DNA from: Nematostella vectensis
Taxonomy: Eukaryota; Cnidaria; Anthozoa; Actiniaria; Edwardsiidae
Reading direction: 5' to 3'
DNA: 64,000 nt
NCBI RefSeq assembly: GCF_932526225.1
Contig: NC_064041.1
Coordinates: 15,346,951-15,410,950, forward strand
Below the pieces are notes generated by a model, which was not told the origin of the DNA, did not search any database, and saw only the letters and a list, made by a program, of their open reading frames with translations. The stretch's first letter is position 1. Every line of letters begins with the position of its first letter. The position numbers and the translations under genes are program-made. This document shows positions 1-22,500 of the stretch, one piece after another.

Positions 1-236
1 GCGCCGTAAATGTACGAACTTCAAGACAAATATGCATTTCTCGCTGCAAAAAAAGGCTTAAAGTATAAATCAAACATATCTTTTCTTTCATTTGGGAAAG
101 CATTTATTCGTTTGATATCAAATCATTAGATTTGGGGGCATTCTTTCTTGACTGGGCTAGTAACGGTAATGGCCGCCGTATTGGACTTTCCCTCCATTTA
201 AAAAATGGGGGCGGGGCTTAGGCGTTTTTTGCGGAG

Positions 237-441
237 GTCCGACGGAAACCTCAACCGTTAAAAGACAAAAGAATCTATTAAAATCCGAGATATTAAACAG
301 GCCATCCGCTCTAAATTATCAATCACATCCTCAAAGAAACTTCCAATAAACACAATGCTTTCAATATTTTGAAATATTTTTCGCGTTTTCCGTTAAAAAT
401 CATCGGAGATTGTTACGTTATCGACCGGAAGTAAACTGGTG
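237..441. repeat. Dispersed repeat, copy 1 (second copy at 43872-44069)
   Basis: About 200 bp beginning CCGACGGAAACCTCAACCG and ending ACCGGAAGTAAACTGGTG is repeated, with scattered differences, at 43872-44069 in the same orientation. It is probably a short non-autonomous mobile element. I did not find a coding region in it. Confidence 0.7.
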
Positions 442-580
442 ACAATGCGGCTATAAGTAAAATCGATAATATTTGGGAATCTCGTACATTTGCATATTAT
501 ATAGCAGGTGGCCTTTACTGCGCATGCGTAATTGGTAAGGCTTCGCGAGGTTGTGTGTTTATTTGTGATTGTCTGTAGCA

Positions 581-657
581 ATGCAACAAGCTGAAGGTTA
601 CAACGTGGACGCTCCGAGGAGGTCAATATTCCGAGATCTTCTATCCACCGGGGACCG
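581..657 (+). CDS. Possible first coding exon of an unidentified plus-strand gene
   Basis: An ATG at 581 opens 25 codons (starting MQQAEGYNVDAPRRS and ending LLSTGD plus two bases) that run into a good donor, CG|GTAAAT, at 658. About 55 bp upstream lies TGCGCATGCG (519-528), a match to the palindromic NRF1-type promoter motif, which would fit a housekeeping promoter. I do not recognise the peptide and found no continuing exon downstream, so the call rests only on ATG, open frame, donor and promoter-like context. It could be chance. Confidence 0.3.
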
Positions 658-1272
658 GTAAATCCATGTCTTAACTTTTAGATTTTTTACTCTTGGATAT
701 GCTATTGAGTTGAAGGGAAACATGACATCAACTTATTTGGAACTTAAAACTTCATACATTAACCAAAATACTCACTTGCCGGTGGACTATTTCATAGGTG
801 GGGGAAAACCCGATATGCATAACCTTTTAACCTCTTGTATTGGATTAGGTGAAATTGCCCAAAAACTTTGCATCTAATGCCTTTAAAAATGAAACCCCTA
901 AAATGTTCTCGTTTGAAGTAGTATATAGAATGTTCATTTGGTACAGCCCCTCCTATTTACTTGCTGTCTCTTGATATCTCCGTGCTCTTAGCCTTTGTGG
1001 CCTTTTAGTAAAGTCCAATTTAAGTCATGAAGACTGAATGGGGAAATTTACGACAATGCCGCTCTTCCCACAATATCCTTTAATGTAATAGACTTAACGA
1101 GTCATGAGGAATGTTAAAACCTGCCCACTGGGTTGTTTTAAGACAAGTGTTTCTTTTAGGCTGGTGAGTGTTTTCTAATTTAGAAAAGGGGTTTCTCATC
1201 GGCAATTAGCGTATAATAAAATAGGCAATACTACAAACAGCAATAATATTTATTCACTCTAGTGAAAAGGTA
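658..1272. other. Non-coding stretch, nothing recognised
   Basis: AT-rich sequence with no open frame of note, no repeat unit and no recognisable exon. It would be intron 1 of the putative gene starting at 581 if that gene is real. Confidence 0.5.
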
Positions 1273-1652
1273 AATAAAGGCAAAAAAATATATATATCTA
1301 AAGGAGATTATTCAATTAAGACACTCTCCATGTAGTTTTCGTTCCGTACGAAGGCTAGAGAGAACTTTTAATTTGAAAAAAGTTATCCAATCAGCATGCG
1401 AGAATAACAGTTTTGAATGATACGAATTTCTATGAGCATTTCTTTGTGTTTTTATCATTTGCAATAAAGGCAAAAAAAGATATATATCTAAAGGAGATTA
1501 TTCAATTAAGACACTCTCCATGTAGTTCTCGTTCCGTACGAAGGCTAGAGAGAACTTGTAATTTGAAAAAAGTTAGCCAATCAGCATGCGAGAATAACAG
1601 TTTTGAATGACACAAATTTCTATGAGCATTTCTTTGTGTTTTTATCATTTGC
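1273..1652. repeat. Exact-period tandem duplication, 2 x 190 bp
   Basis: The segment from AATAAAGGCAAAAAAA to TTATCATTTGC occurs twice head to tail (1273-1462 and 1463-1652), with only a few substitutions between copies. This suggests a recent segmental tandem duplication. An open frame across the junction has no recognisable product. Confidence 0.9.
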
Positions 1653-2102
1653 TGTAATGTTAATGGTCATCAGATAGGCGGTTCCTTACTCCCCCAAAGT
1701 TGGTCACATAGCGTGCGCTGCAGCGTTGCACAAACCAGATACAAATTTCACTTGAAAGTATAGTTAGTATTAGATTTAGAAATTAAAGAAGTTTTTTTTC
1801 CAGATTTAGTATTTCAGAGTTTTTTCTACTATTCTGTAGGAGCTATTGATGGAGAATGATTTGTTGCTAGGAGCTTCTTGGCGATTCACCTTTTTTTTTG
1901 GGGGGGAGGGGGGCAACATCTACCGAAAAACACCCCAATAAATAATAAATCAGCCATGTTTTGGTGGCGACCGAGAACGCCTTTGACGGCAGTGCTTTGG
2001 TCGGTAGTCAAGTTCGATAGACGAAGCCAATTAGTTTTACCAATTTTCCATAAGTTAACTAATATTTTACGACAACATTATAGTGTCTGTTGATCTTCTC
2101 GT

Positions 2103-2178
2103 TTTCGAGTACGGACACAAGTGTGAACACGGACACGAGTGTGAACGCGAACATGAGTACGGACACGAGTGTGAATAC
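2103..2178. repeat. Short minisatellite of ACGGACACGAGTGTGAA type
   Basis: About four degenerate copies of a roughly 20-bp unit (GTACGGACACGAGTGTGAAC). The same unit in the opposite orientation forms the larger array at 2980-3215, so the two arrays are inverted relative to each other. Confidence 0.8.
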
Positions 2179-2253
2179 TATTTTCATATTGGAGGAAGCG
2201 TTTTTGCTCCCAGTTTGTTGCAATTCATGATCTAAAAGGGCACAGATAAATAC

Positions 2254-2297
2254 CTGGGTGAATTCTGCATTGCTTCCAAGCTTCTGTCTAAGCACTT
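2254..2297 (-). CDS. Candidate internal exon, unidentified
   Basis: On the minus strand an acceptor-like TTTTAAAG is followed by 44 bp (two bases, then codons for VLRQKLGSNAEFTQ) and a donor CAG|GTATTT. The peptide looks like real protein but I cannot assign it, and no neighbouring exon was found with confidence. It might belong to the 3' part of the SNAPIN-strand transcript or to another gene. Confidence 0.25.
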
Positions 2298-2979
2298 CTT
2301 TAAAATCAGTTCAACTTTTGCCAGACCCAAGACTATCTGTTGTTTTGTATAGGAGATAATATTGAATTTGAAAGTAGTAATTTTGGAAAATCTTTAATTA
2401 GTTGCGAATTGTTTGAGTGCGAATACTTGTGGGTGGTCCCCAGGGTAAATGTCCCCCACATAACAACAACAACAATAGAAGAACAGAGTCAAATTTGCAG
2501 GGCTTAATAGCACGGACATTCTCTGAGTAAATAATCTTACAGCTAGTACACTCATTTTTAATATGAACGTCCAATTTTCAGTTGAGACAGAGCACTTCGA
2601 AAATGTTCTTACGGATGTATTTAAAATACATGCCATGATTTATACATATATAATACTATACCAAAACAGAATGAAAATTAGCGATAATACTTCAAGGTCA
2701 GTTTACATTTTAGAGCACATCACTCTGATAAAGCTTATCTTGCTGCCGTCTGAGCCTCCCCGGTATGTTCGTTGAATGTGTAGTTCCAGAAAATTTCCAT
2801 CCATGGAGGGGATTGGAAATTCCGGGTAGGGGGTTCAAACGCCCAGGAATTTCCATAGGGGAGGGGGGGGGGGGGGTAAAATGCCCGTTTTACCTTAACA
2901 GTTACTGTATTTATTTTTTCCAGGGGGCTGGAAATTCCAGAGGGGTGGGGGTCATACCTCCGACCTCCTACATGGGAGG

Positions 2980-3215
2980 TGTCGTGTCCGTACTTGTGTT
3001 TGTGTTTACACTCGTGTCCGTACTCATGTTCATGTCCGTTTTCACACTCGTGTCCGTACTCGTGTTCGTGTTTACACTCGTGTCCGTACTCATGTACGTG
3101 TCCGTTTTCACACCCGTGTCCGTACTCGTGTTGTGTTCACACTCGTGTCCGTACTCAAATTCATGTCCGTTTTCACGCTCGTGTCCGTGTTTACCCTCGT
3201 GTCCGTATAGGATTT
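2980..3215. repeat. Minisatellite of GTGTCCGTACTCGTGTT type
   Basis: Degenerate tandem array with units of about 18-30 bp built from GTGTCCGTACTCGTG and TTTACACTC blocks. Open frames of 69-159 codons across it on both strands are by-products of the repeat and not genes. Confidence 0.9.
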
Positions 3216-3309
3216 TGCGTTCACTTTTGTTCCTTGGCCTTTAAAGGTGTCGTACGAGCCAATTTGAACAGAAAATGCCAAGCGAATAAGCATCAAAACA
3301 AATAAGCCA

Positions 3310-4650
3310 ATACCCACACTATGTTTATGTGCAGTTTATTCATTTAATTTTTTTTTTGTAAATTGAGACGGAAATTCATTTTTCTTTTTTATGATGCTCT
3401 TGAACGTCTTCATTTGACCCAATCAATAAGTCTTTTAGATGTGGTATCGTATACTCGCGCAAATTGTGATGATCTTGGTTAAAGGTTTATGTTTTCTTAA
3501 CGAAAAGGAATCCCTCTGAAAATTCTATAAAGCAAGTTCGATTTGTCATTATTCGTTGCTGAGAAAACAATACATTATAGCATTACTAATCTTTGGAATT
3601 TTTCATTTCCTAAGTGAGAAAAATCATTTGTAACTCTATCATTTGTGAGTTTTTATTCTCTTGTTGTTGACTGGTATTGGGTATTTATTTTAAAAACATG
3701 TTATAAGAAAAGTGAGCAAAAATACATTTTGTTTTTATAGTCAGTTGAATTTTCAATAATTCAAATCCCAGGCGAATGTTTTTAGAAAGACTGCATATCT
3801 ATGCTAAACGAAGACAGGAATACATTGGAAAGAAGTAGAAGGAAAAAATAAAGAAAATCTCATAATGAGGAATAGTGTATACTATTCTTACAATAAAGCA
3901 CAGATACAATGTGTTGGAGGCATGGAAAGGCAGAGCCCCCGAATGGTTCTCTGACATTTCGATGTGCTCGCAGTTTTCGGCTAATACTCACATGCTCGCA
4001 CATTTTTTTCCGCCGTGCTCGCATTGTATTTTTCAATATGCTCGCTGCTCGATTTATTCAAGTACTAAAAATGCTCAGTCTCGCATAAAAAAAAAACGGG
4101 TGCTGGCAAGTGCTCGCCAAAGACCATTTGGGGACCCTAAAGGCGTTTCAGGCAAAACACAGCGAAAAGCAAAAGGCCGGCTTCATGTAAGAGCTATCCT
4201 CAACCTACCCATAATGCACTGCCAGTTTTTACACCAATACAAATGATAAAAATAACCTATTAAGGAAAATAGTATAAAAACGGAATTGCAATTGTTTGTG
4301 TGGAATTCTGATAAAGGTGGAGTGTGAAATGAAGAGAGTAATTGCAAACATTTAAAGTGAATATGATTCATTGAAAAATAAATAGGTAAATATATCTTTT
4401 TTACTTTGTTTTTCATAGTAGCCATTTTAAATAGGCCCAAGAAATTTTTGTTTTATTACCACAGGAATTCACACGTGCTCGACCGAGTCCACATACACAA
4501 TTTAGACGTTGGTTTTGTTTGATATGGAATTTTGTCTCTATTCCATTACTCAAAACAGCAGCTCAGGACAACTCCTGTTTATTTTGGACTTGAAGCTGTG
4601 ACCCTACAGGGAAAATCACTGCTAAATCGTGCCACCCTCTGCCCAATCTC
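3310..4650. other. Non-coding stretch with no recognised gene
   Basis: AT-rich sequence. A GTGCTCGCA-like word recurs loosely at 3965-4120, but there is no clear array, exon or RNA gene. Later exons of SNAPIN should lie at or below these coordinates on the minus strand, but I could not find them. Confidence 0.5.
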
Positions 4651-4658
4651 TCCCTGCA

Positions 4659-4888
4659 GGCCCGTACCCAGGGACCCCACAACGACCAAAAGTCCACTTT
4701 TGGTTCTCAATAGACATGCTATTTGTATTTGTAGAATAAACCATAAGCCAAATCCAACATTAAAGATTACGTGGAGATACTGAAAAGGCATAAAAAATCC
4801 TTTTTTGCTCTTTCAGAGGTGGTTGGATTTTTATCAGAGAACCCAACCCACCCACCCCCACCCGGAAAATAAGGTCCACTTTTTCGGA
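4659..4888. repeat. Dispersed repeat, inverted partner of 6628-6892
   Basis: This block, running from GGCCCGTACCCAGGG to GGTCCACTTTTTC, is a diverged reverse-complement copy of 6628-6892, which starts AAAAAGTGGACC and ends GGGTACGGGCC. The pair is probably a short non-autonomous mobile element family. Confidence 0.7.
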
Positions 4889-5055
4889 TTTCGCACCCCC
4901 TCCCCCCCCCCCCAAGAAAACTCCTCGGTACTGGACTGTTTTCTTGGATAAAATATCAAAAAGCTCAACAGTTCACCAGATATATTAATGTATGAGAGGT
5001 ACACAATGGGATTGGACCATGCAAATTAGTTAGAGTTGGACAAGTAGCTACAAAC

Positions 5056-5484
5056 CTTCTGATAATTTGTCAATTTGCGATCTGACTTCCACTTGACTCT
5101 GTCTTTAAATCAAAATAAGAACCAAAAAAATTAGAAGGACATAAGAACTGATGCTACCGTACAGCAGCCATCGCCTTAACTCTAAATTTAGATAATTATT
5201 AGGTCATTCAGGCGAGGAAATTGAAGGATAATTTACTAATAATTTACTAATAATTTACTAATGTCATGAGATGGAAAATGGGAAGTTTCGGTGAAAGAAA
5301 AAAGACGGCAGAAACATCCAGGTAAAAACTGGCAAAAACAAGTCGATTTTGCATATCCGTACCTGACTGAGTGAACTTTAGTATCTAGCTCTTCGATTGC
5401 CGGTTTGAATAAGTGCATGAGGCCTTCGGCAAGCGCCTCTCGACTGCTTGACTCGGGAGGCAAAACGTCTGTTCCTTCCGCCAT
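5056..5484 (-). CDS. SNAPIN: SNAPIN homologue, first two exons (rest not found)
   Basis: Encodes the start of a SNAPIN-like protein, a small coiled-coil subunit of BLOC-1/BORC that also binds SNAP-25 and works in lysosome and synaptic vesicle positioning. Exon 1 (5484-5363) starts at ATGGCGGAAGG and encodes 40 residues including REALAEGLMHLFKPAIEELD, which lines up with the RDLFAEGLLEFLRPAVQQLD region of vertebrate SNAPIN. It ends AG|GTACGG. Exon 2 (5102-5056), after TTTAAAG, continues in phase as RQSQVEVRSQIDKLSE, matching the conserved ESQVELREQIDNL helix, and ends G|GTTTGT in phase 1. The remaining half (the YVKKL to C-terminus helix) was not located to the left. The gene is divergent from ACADM. 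Family assignment is firm from the two exons; the gene model is partial. Confidence 0.8.
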
Positions 5485-5977
5485 CTTGGATGGAAACAAA
5501 GCGCAAAAAATACTTTACGGGAGGGGTGGGTATGGAGAAAAATCTAAAAAAAAATTGGAAAAAACAACCTAAAAAATAAAAGATTGATTTGATTAAGAAA
5601 TCTATAAACTTTTCATGCTGAAAAGTTTTCTTTAAAGAACGTGTGAATTATGACAATTGTTTTTAGCGTGATCCCGACATTTTGAACCCCTGGAGATCTG
5701 GTAGCGACAGGGTGAATACTTCACCGGGAGGGGGAGGTACTGGATTTTGATTAGCAATGATGTTAGTTTTTCGGATTCAGTTACACCAATATCCTTGACA
5801 ACGTAACTTTGTTTTTCAAATAAGTATTGCAAAAGATCCAACTATACAGTTCATTTTTTTGTAAAACATTGCACTAGAGTAGCTTTTATATTTCTTAGCC
5901 TCACCCCTCCCCTCTATAAATGAGTGTATTGATCTTTGGACTCAACGTCCACTCTCTTTACAACAACCTCCACCATC
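5485..5977. promoter_or_regulatory. Divergent promoter region between SNAPIN and ACADM
   Basis: 493 bp separate the two start codons, which face away from each other, so this stretch must hold both 5' UTRs and probably a shared bidirectional promoter. I see no TATA box in a convincing position on either side. The inference comes from gene layout only. Confidence 0.55.
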
Positions 5978-17173
<11,196 letters not shown>

Positions 17174-17561
17174 AGACCCCCACCCTCTCATTATTACCTG
17201 TACAGTCTCTATAGCTTAATATGAGACTAGGGCCTTTTGCTTACTTATTGCTGTTGGTGGTGCACCACTTATTTCCCAGTGTAAATAAATAGGGATTCCA
17301 TTTGTGCTGTACGTGTTTGTAAATAGTTCCGCTAACCGTTGCATTCTCCCTCTAGTTCCCAGCATTTGGGGATTTCCCGCTCTTCATGCGTGTGGCTAGG
17401 ATTTGAACATCTCGGTCCTCATGCAGAACACTAGATATTTTTAGATCCCCGTCCTCATTAGGCTCGGTTTCCAGTTCGTTTCTGTGAGCCCGTAGTACGT
17501 GCCCCACACTGGAGCGATGAGGCTGGAAATCGACCCTACGTCCTCATGTGCGCGACCAGTA

Positions 17562-17807
17562 TACACCTATTTCAATAAAGGTTGTCGGTGCAAATGGCGA
17601 TTGGCAAATGGCAGTTCTACGACCGAAAGTAACCATGCGTCTCCAAGAATATGGATAAATCAAAACAATTATCCATTAAAGGTTACCTACACTTGACTCT
17701 GACATTGTTGGACTTTATTTAACATCTTTAATTTTACGAATACTTAGAATCCATAAGGCATTTACCATTCGCCATTAGCACTGACAACCTTTTGTGAAAT
17801 AGGTGTA
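17562..17807. mobile_element. MITE with about 30-bp terminal inverted repeats, copy 2
   Basis: 246 bp, the better-preserved partner of 6895-7136, just downstream of ACADM. Ends are TACACCTATTTCAATAAAGG and the reverse complement of TACACCTATTTCACAAAAGG; the internal part shares CAAATGGC words and GGATAAATCAAAACA with copy 1. Confidence 0.88.
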
Positions 17808-17841
17808 TGCAGAGTGCTGCAACCTGCACTTTATATATGCG

Positions 17842-18152
17842 CTTTTCTACGCGCCCCCTTTCTACGCGCCCCCCTTTCTACGCGCCCCCCTTTCTACGCG
17901 CGCCCCTTTTTACGCGCCCCTTTCTCCCCCCCCTTTCTACGCGCGCCCCTTTCTACGCGCCCCCCTTTCTACGCGCGCCCCTTTCTACGCGCCCCTTTCT
18001 ACCCGCCCCCCTTTCTACGCGCCCCCCTTTCTACGCGCCCCCCTTTCTACGCGCGCCCCTTTCTACGCGCCCCCTTTCTACGCGCCACTTTCTACGCGCC
18101 CCCCTTTCTACGCGCCCCCCTTTCTACGCGCCCCACTTTCTACGCGCGCCTA
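17842..18152. repeat. 15-17-bp C-rich minisatellite (TCTACGCGCCCCCCTT)
   Basis: About 20 imperfect copies of TCTACGCGCCCCCCTT, strongly strand-asymmetric (C-rich on plus). Open frames of 115-249 codons through it are repeat artefacts. It lies between ACADM and NUDT19. Confidence 0.93.
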
Positions 18153-18819
18153 CCCTGCTAGCGGCCAGCAGCAAAGACACGCACGCAACATGCACATACA
18201 GTACGCAAGGGGTGCGCGCACAACAACCGCTCTACCTAGTCAGCGGTATACAAGCTCTTCAAGAGTGCTTTGCGGTCCCATCTTTCATCTCACATATGTA
18301 AGCTGGCAGTTGCTTAAAACAAAAAAAGGCGATATTATCGATTCCCGATTTACCCCTTCCGGACCATGTTTTATAGTGTTTTATATTTTCAAGCTTGTGC
18401 GAAAAAGAAGAAGCGTCAGGCATGGAATAGAATCCTTCGATGCCCTCAGTGCTCCCCTGTGCGACTCCGACCGCTGGGGACTGCGAAGGAGTCTAGGCAT
18501 GGAACAGCACATCTTTTACTGTGGTGAAAAAGAGAAGTGTTTAAGTTTTTGACGTACCAGTCAGTACTACTATGGGCGGGAAAATAGAAAAGCTTTTCTT
18601 TTTTTCTGCTCGCCATGATGTTTTTTTCGTCGTTTGCATTTCTTTCTCTCTTTCAGTATATGCCACAGGTATCCCGCACCTGAGTAGCCAAGCCTGCATT
18701 ACGTGACAAAATGGCGACCCTTCTTGGAAAAACAGCAGTCTTTTCAGTTCGGTGTGATTTCTAGCGAACTGCTACCTCCAAACATGGCTCGTTCCGTTTG
18801 CATCTAGTTTGACCAAGCA

Positions 18820-21800
18820 ATGAGAGGTCATCTGACCAAGCTATGGCGGGAATCCGCTACACTGATCATGCTGGCGCGTAATGGCGGCTTGCGCAGCCCT
18901 TTCGACTATCGCGTCCTCCTGTTGGAGAGGAACTCCAAAAGCCGATTCATGGTGAGTGGAGCACGCAAGTAAAATAACATGTTATACATACGAAAAAACC
19001 GTCTCAAACTGAGGGCTTCGTGCTGCAAGACTGACTGTTATCTTTGTTGCCTTTTCTTGTAGCCTAATCGCGAAGTCTTTCCTGGTGGGGTAATTGACAA
19101 GTGTGACTTTGCTGACGAATGGATGGAACTATACGAAAAATCATTTCAAAAGCATGAAGACTTCTCTAGAATTTTAGACATCAAAAAGCCAAGGCCACCA
19201 ATATTCAGGAAATCTAACACAAGCATTCCAACTGAAATTGCTTTCCGTATCTGTGCAATCCGGGAGACATTTGAGGAGTCTGGCATATTGTTACTGAGGA
19301 GTATGTCAAAGGGTGAAAGTGAGAATAGCCTGCCATGTGGTGCAGCTAGCGTGTTTGAGGATTTGCCGACTGAAGAGGTGCAAAGGTGGAGGACTGCGGT
19401 TCATAATGATGGATCACAGTTCATTCATCTGTGCAGGTTTGTTAAATCCATGAGGTACATCAAAGGCTCAGGTAGCCCAAGAATATTGTCATAGTTCTTT
19501 AAAGAAATAAATAGGAAGATTTATGGGGTGAAAAAAAAACTATTTTATGATAAAGAGTTTGTATTTACATGATTTTCCCATAGAGGAACAAAAGAGTAAG
19601 AAAAATCTGAAAAGAATAAGAAACACCGACAGAAGTCTTGGGCTGCCTGTGCTGTGAGGGAATAATGTAAAATGTTGTTCCTTTGGGGGTCTTAGCGTTA
19701 TTGGGCAAAACCCCCTTCTGATTGGCAGAATAATGACTTATGTCATTCCATAGGGAGCTCCAGTCTGTCCCTGATGTGTGGGCCTTGACAGAATGGTCGG
19801 ATTGGCTGACACCTGCAAGCGTCAAAATACGATTTGACACTGTGTTCTTTATGTGTTTTGTGAACTATGAGCCTGTAGCTCAGCATGATCACAAGGAAAT
19901 GATTGAATCAAAGTGGAAGACGCCAGTAGAAGCTGTTGTTGATACAATTAAGAAGAAGGCCTTATTAGGACCTCCACAACTCTACAACGCTCTTCAGTTT
20001 TGTGGGTGGGTTAGCTAGATAACTAGATATTTCATAAATATGTACAGACCAATTTCATTGAGGCATGGTCATCCAGGAACAGCTTTCAGATTAAGAACCC
20101 CCTTTACTTGTTCATTTTCTTCCCATGTCTCATAAGGGCCTCCACAAAGAAGAGAACCTACCTTTACTTGTTCATTATCCTCCCATGTCTCATAAGGGCC
20201 TCCACAAAGAAGAGAACCCCCCTTTACTTGTTCATTATCTTCCCATGTCTCATAAGGGCCTCCACAAAGAAGAGAACCCCCCTTTACTTGTTCATTATCC
20301 TCCCATGTCTCATAAGGGCCTCCACAAAGAAGAGAACCTCCCTTTACTTGTTCATTTTCCTCCCATGTCTCATAAGGGCCTCCACAAAGAAGAGAACCCC
20401 CCTTTACTTGTTCATTTTCCTCCCATGTCTCATAAGGGCCTCCACAAAGAAGAGAACCTCCCTTTACTTGTTCATTATCCTCCCATGTCTCATAAGGGCC
20501 TCCACAAAGAAGAGAACCCCCTTTCCCATGTCCTGTAATGGCTATGTGCATGATGTTGCTACCCACTCAAAAACTCGCCAATTTATTCCTGAAATTCTGG
20601 AATAATTACGCTTCCAAATTCTTTTATTGAAAACCAATATGCTAAGGCTGTTAGACAACGTCGTTTCAATAGATTGAAATATAAATTTTGCTTTTGTTCG
20701 ACATTTTTGTTTAAGAAAGTTTTATTTGAGCAAAAAAACAAAAGCAATCGTTACATCACGCCAGTTGCCTTATGAATAATTGGAAATAATGTACTTTATT
20801 AATGTCGTATTTAAAAGTCTTTAACATATTTTGGATTGACATTACCCGATTTTTTCGTTTTTTGTGTAATATGTTTTTGTTCTGATAATAGTTCAAAAAG
20901 GGGGGCCGAAGCAAAAGTTTCAAGAAAGGGGGGACGTACTTGTTCTTCCGTATATTTCCTTTTAATTCTTGTTATTTTTAAGCCAAATGTCTGAAAATAG
21001 GCCCCCTTGCCCCCCCCTTAGATCTGCCCCTGGTAAATGTAAGTTGATAAGAGTGCACTGGGAATTTCTCCTCTATTTGGTCAAGAAAATTGATGCTTTT
21101 TTACAGTTGGTACTTTCCTAGGATGGCAAAATGGCAGCTGTCTCTTGAAGTGGGGTATTTCGTGTGATCATGTGAAAAGTAGCTCAATATCCAGTCATGT
21201 GGCTCACTGAAAATAGCAAATAATATGACTTGGCCTTTGAATTTTCTAGGTTTACCAGTTGGGAAACATTCAAAGAATTTCAACAATCTCGTGCCCATGA
21301 AGGATGTGACCAGATGCTGACGATCATCCTAAAGTGCAAGGATGGCATAGTGGTGAGCTTCTGGGGGGAGGGGTGGGGGAGGGAGCAGGGGGGTCTTCAT
21401 TTTCATTATTTCTATGTATGTTGACTGTATGGTATAGAAAGACTCATTCTAGTTCTAATAAATTTATGTGGTCTCATACTACTGTATATGTGTAGTGGAA
21501 TTAGGGAATTGAATCATTAAAGGGTAGTAAATCAATGCCTGTCTAAAAAGAGTATTTTTACTATTGTTTGAGCAAAAGTCTACAGTATCATCAGAAACTG
21601 AATCTAGAATATGGGCTGGTACCATATTTTTAGTGAAATGCAAATAATGGTTGGCGGTAGATGTCTCGCTTTTGACTGGGGTGTTAAATAAAAAGACCTG
21701 TGAAACAAAGAGGATTATTCTGTTCTCTTTTTGTTTGTTTGTGTCATTGTTGCTAATCACAGTTCTAAAGCTAATCCAAAGAGAGAAAAGAAAAACTTGG

Positions 21801-22122
21801 TACCTTTTTGAAGTGCATGTTATTTGTTTTGAAGGCTGTGAAACCAGGGGACGACCTGTACCCTTCAAGTTTCGAGCATATCTTACAACAAACAAATGGA
21901 ACTCTGGGTATCCCTAATGGAGTTGTTAAGCCACAGGAGATGTCTGACACGTTAGAGGCATTAAGGAACAAATCACAGAGACTACACAGACATGAGCTGT
22001 CTGATGATGGTAGCCCACCCAGACTTTTTGTCAATGTTAAGCTAGACAGGAGACAGAGTCCTCCTGTCACCGATATGGCCAAACTCTTGATGCTTGCGCA
22101 AGCAGAACAGGCCAAGTTATAG
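18820..22122 (+). CDS. NUDT19: NUDT19 homologue, Nudix CoA diphosphatase, complete 5-exon gene
   Basis: Nudix hydrolase of the NUDT19 (RP2p) family, which cleaves CoA and acyl-CoA esters to 3',5'-ADP and phosphopantetheine in peroxisomes. Exons: 18820-18951, 19063-19436, 19754-20005, 21250-21352, 21835-22122, all phase-consistent, 382 codons (human 375). The ATG at 18820 gives MRGHLTKLWRESATLI, then RVLLLERN and, at the start of exon 2, FPGGVID (residues 50-56). The Nudix box is split by an insert, as in this family, and resumes as AIRETFEESG (109-118) with the metal-binding Glu residues. The C-terminus AKL resembles a type 1 peroxisomal targeting signal. An earlier ATG at 18709 is in frame but followed by a stop. 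NUDT19 sits on the same strand downstream of ACADM and converges on the GFI1-like gene. An alternative name would be a generic Nudix protein, but the split box makes NUDT19 firm. Confidence 0.92.
20097..20527. repeat. 60-bp minisatellite, 7 copies, in NUDT19 intron 3
   Basis: Seven near-identical 60-bp units (CTTTACTTGTTCATTATCC, TCCCATGTCTCATAAGGGCC, TCCACAAAGAAGAGAACCC). It lies about 90 bp after the exon 3 donor and contains no copy of that donor. Open frames of 137-165 codons on both strands are artefacts. Confidence 0.96.
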
Positions 22123-22500
22123 GCTTGCGTTTGTAGACACAGGTTTGTAGGTCAGCCAAATTCCTTTTCTAACTAAAATCATGGCTTCTTTATTTATTTT
22201 TCGCTGAATTTTGAATTTTCTCTGAAAAACCTAGTTGTTCACCTCCTTCATATTTTGTGCAGCATTTTATGAAGAAGAGTGACAAATTCTAGTATCCGCC
22301 CTTACCATGCGAAAAGAAATATTTGACGATTAACGAAATTTTGATATGGTTATTAATTAAATGTAGATCTTTTTGGTGCTATAATGAAAAATGTAATGGA
22401 TAAAACATCTAGTCTTTCTTTCTTTAATTAAAATGTTTACTGTTCTTATTCTAAAACGTTACAACCCCATCGCATAAGTTCTGTATTCTTAACATTTGCC
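22123..22500. other. Convergent 3' end region between NUDT19 and the GFI1-like gene
   Basis: 378 bp between two facing stop codons. It holds ATTAAA on plus (22356) and AATAAATAAA on minus (near 22198-22189), so the two 3' UTRs probably overlap. No other feature is seen. Confidence 0.5.

Noticed and set aside
17803-18552. 249-codon frame rich in FYAPPFLRAPLSTR
   Set aside because: C-rich 16-bp minisatellite; three overlapping frames are open at once.
18709-18762. Alternative NUDT19 start at ATGGCGACCC
   Set aside because: In frame with 18820 but followed by a TAG after 17 codons, so it cannot extend the protein.
20069-20605. 165-codon frames on both strands
   Set aside because: 60-bp minisatellite in NUDT19 intron 3, open by unit length.
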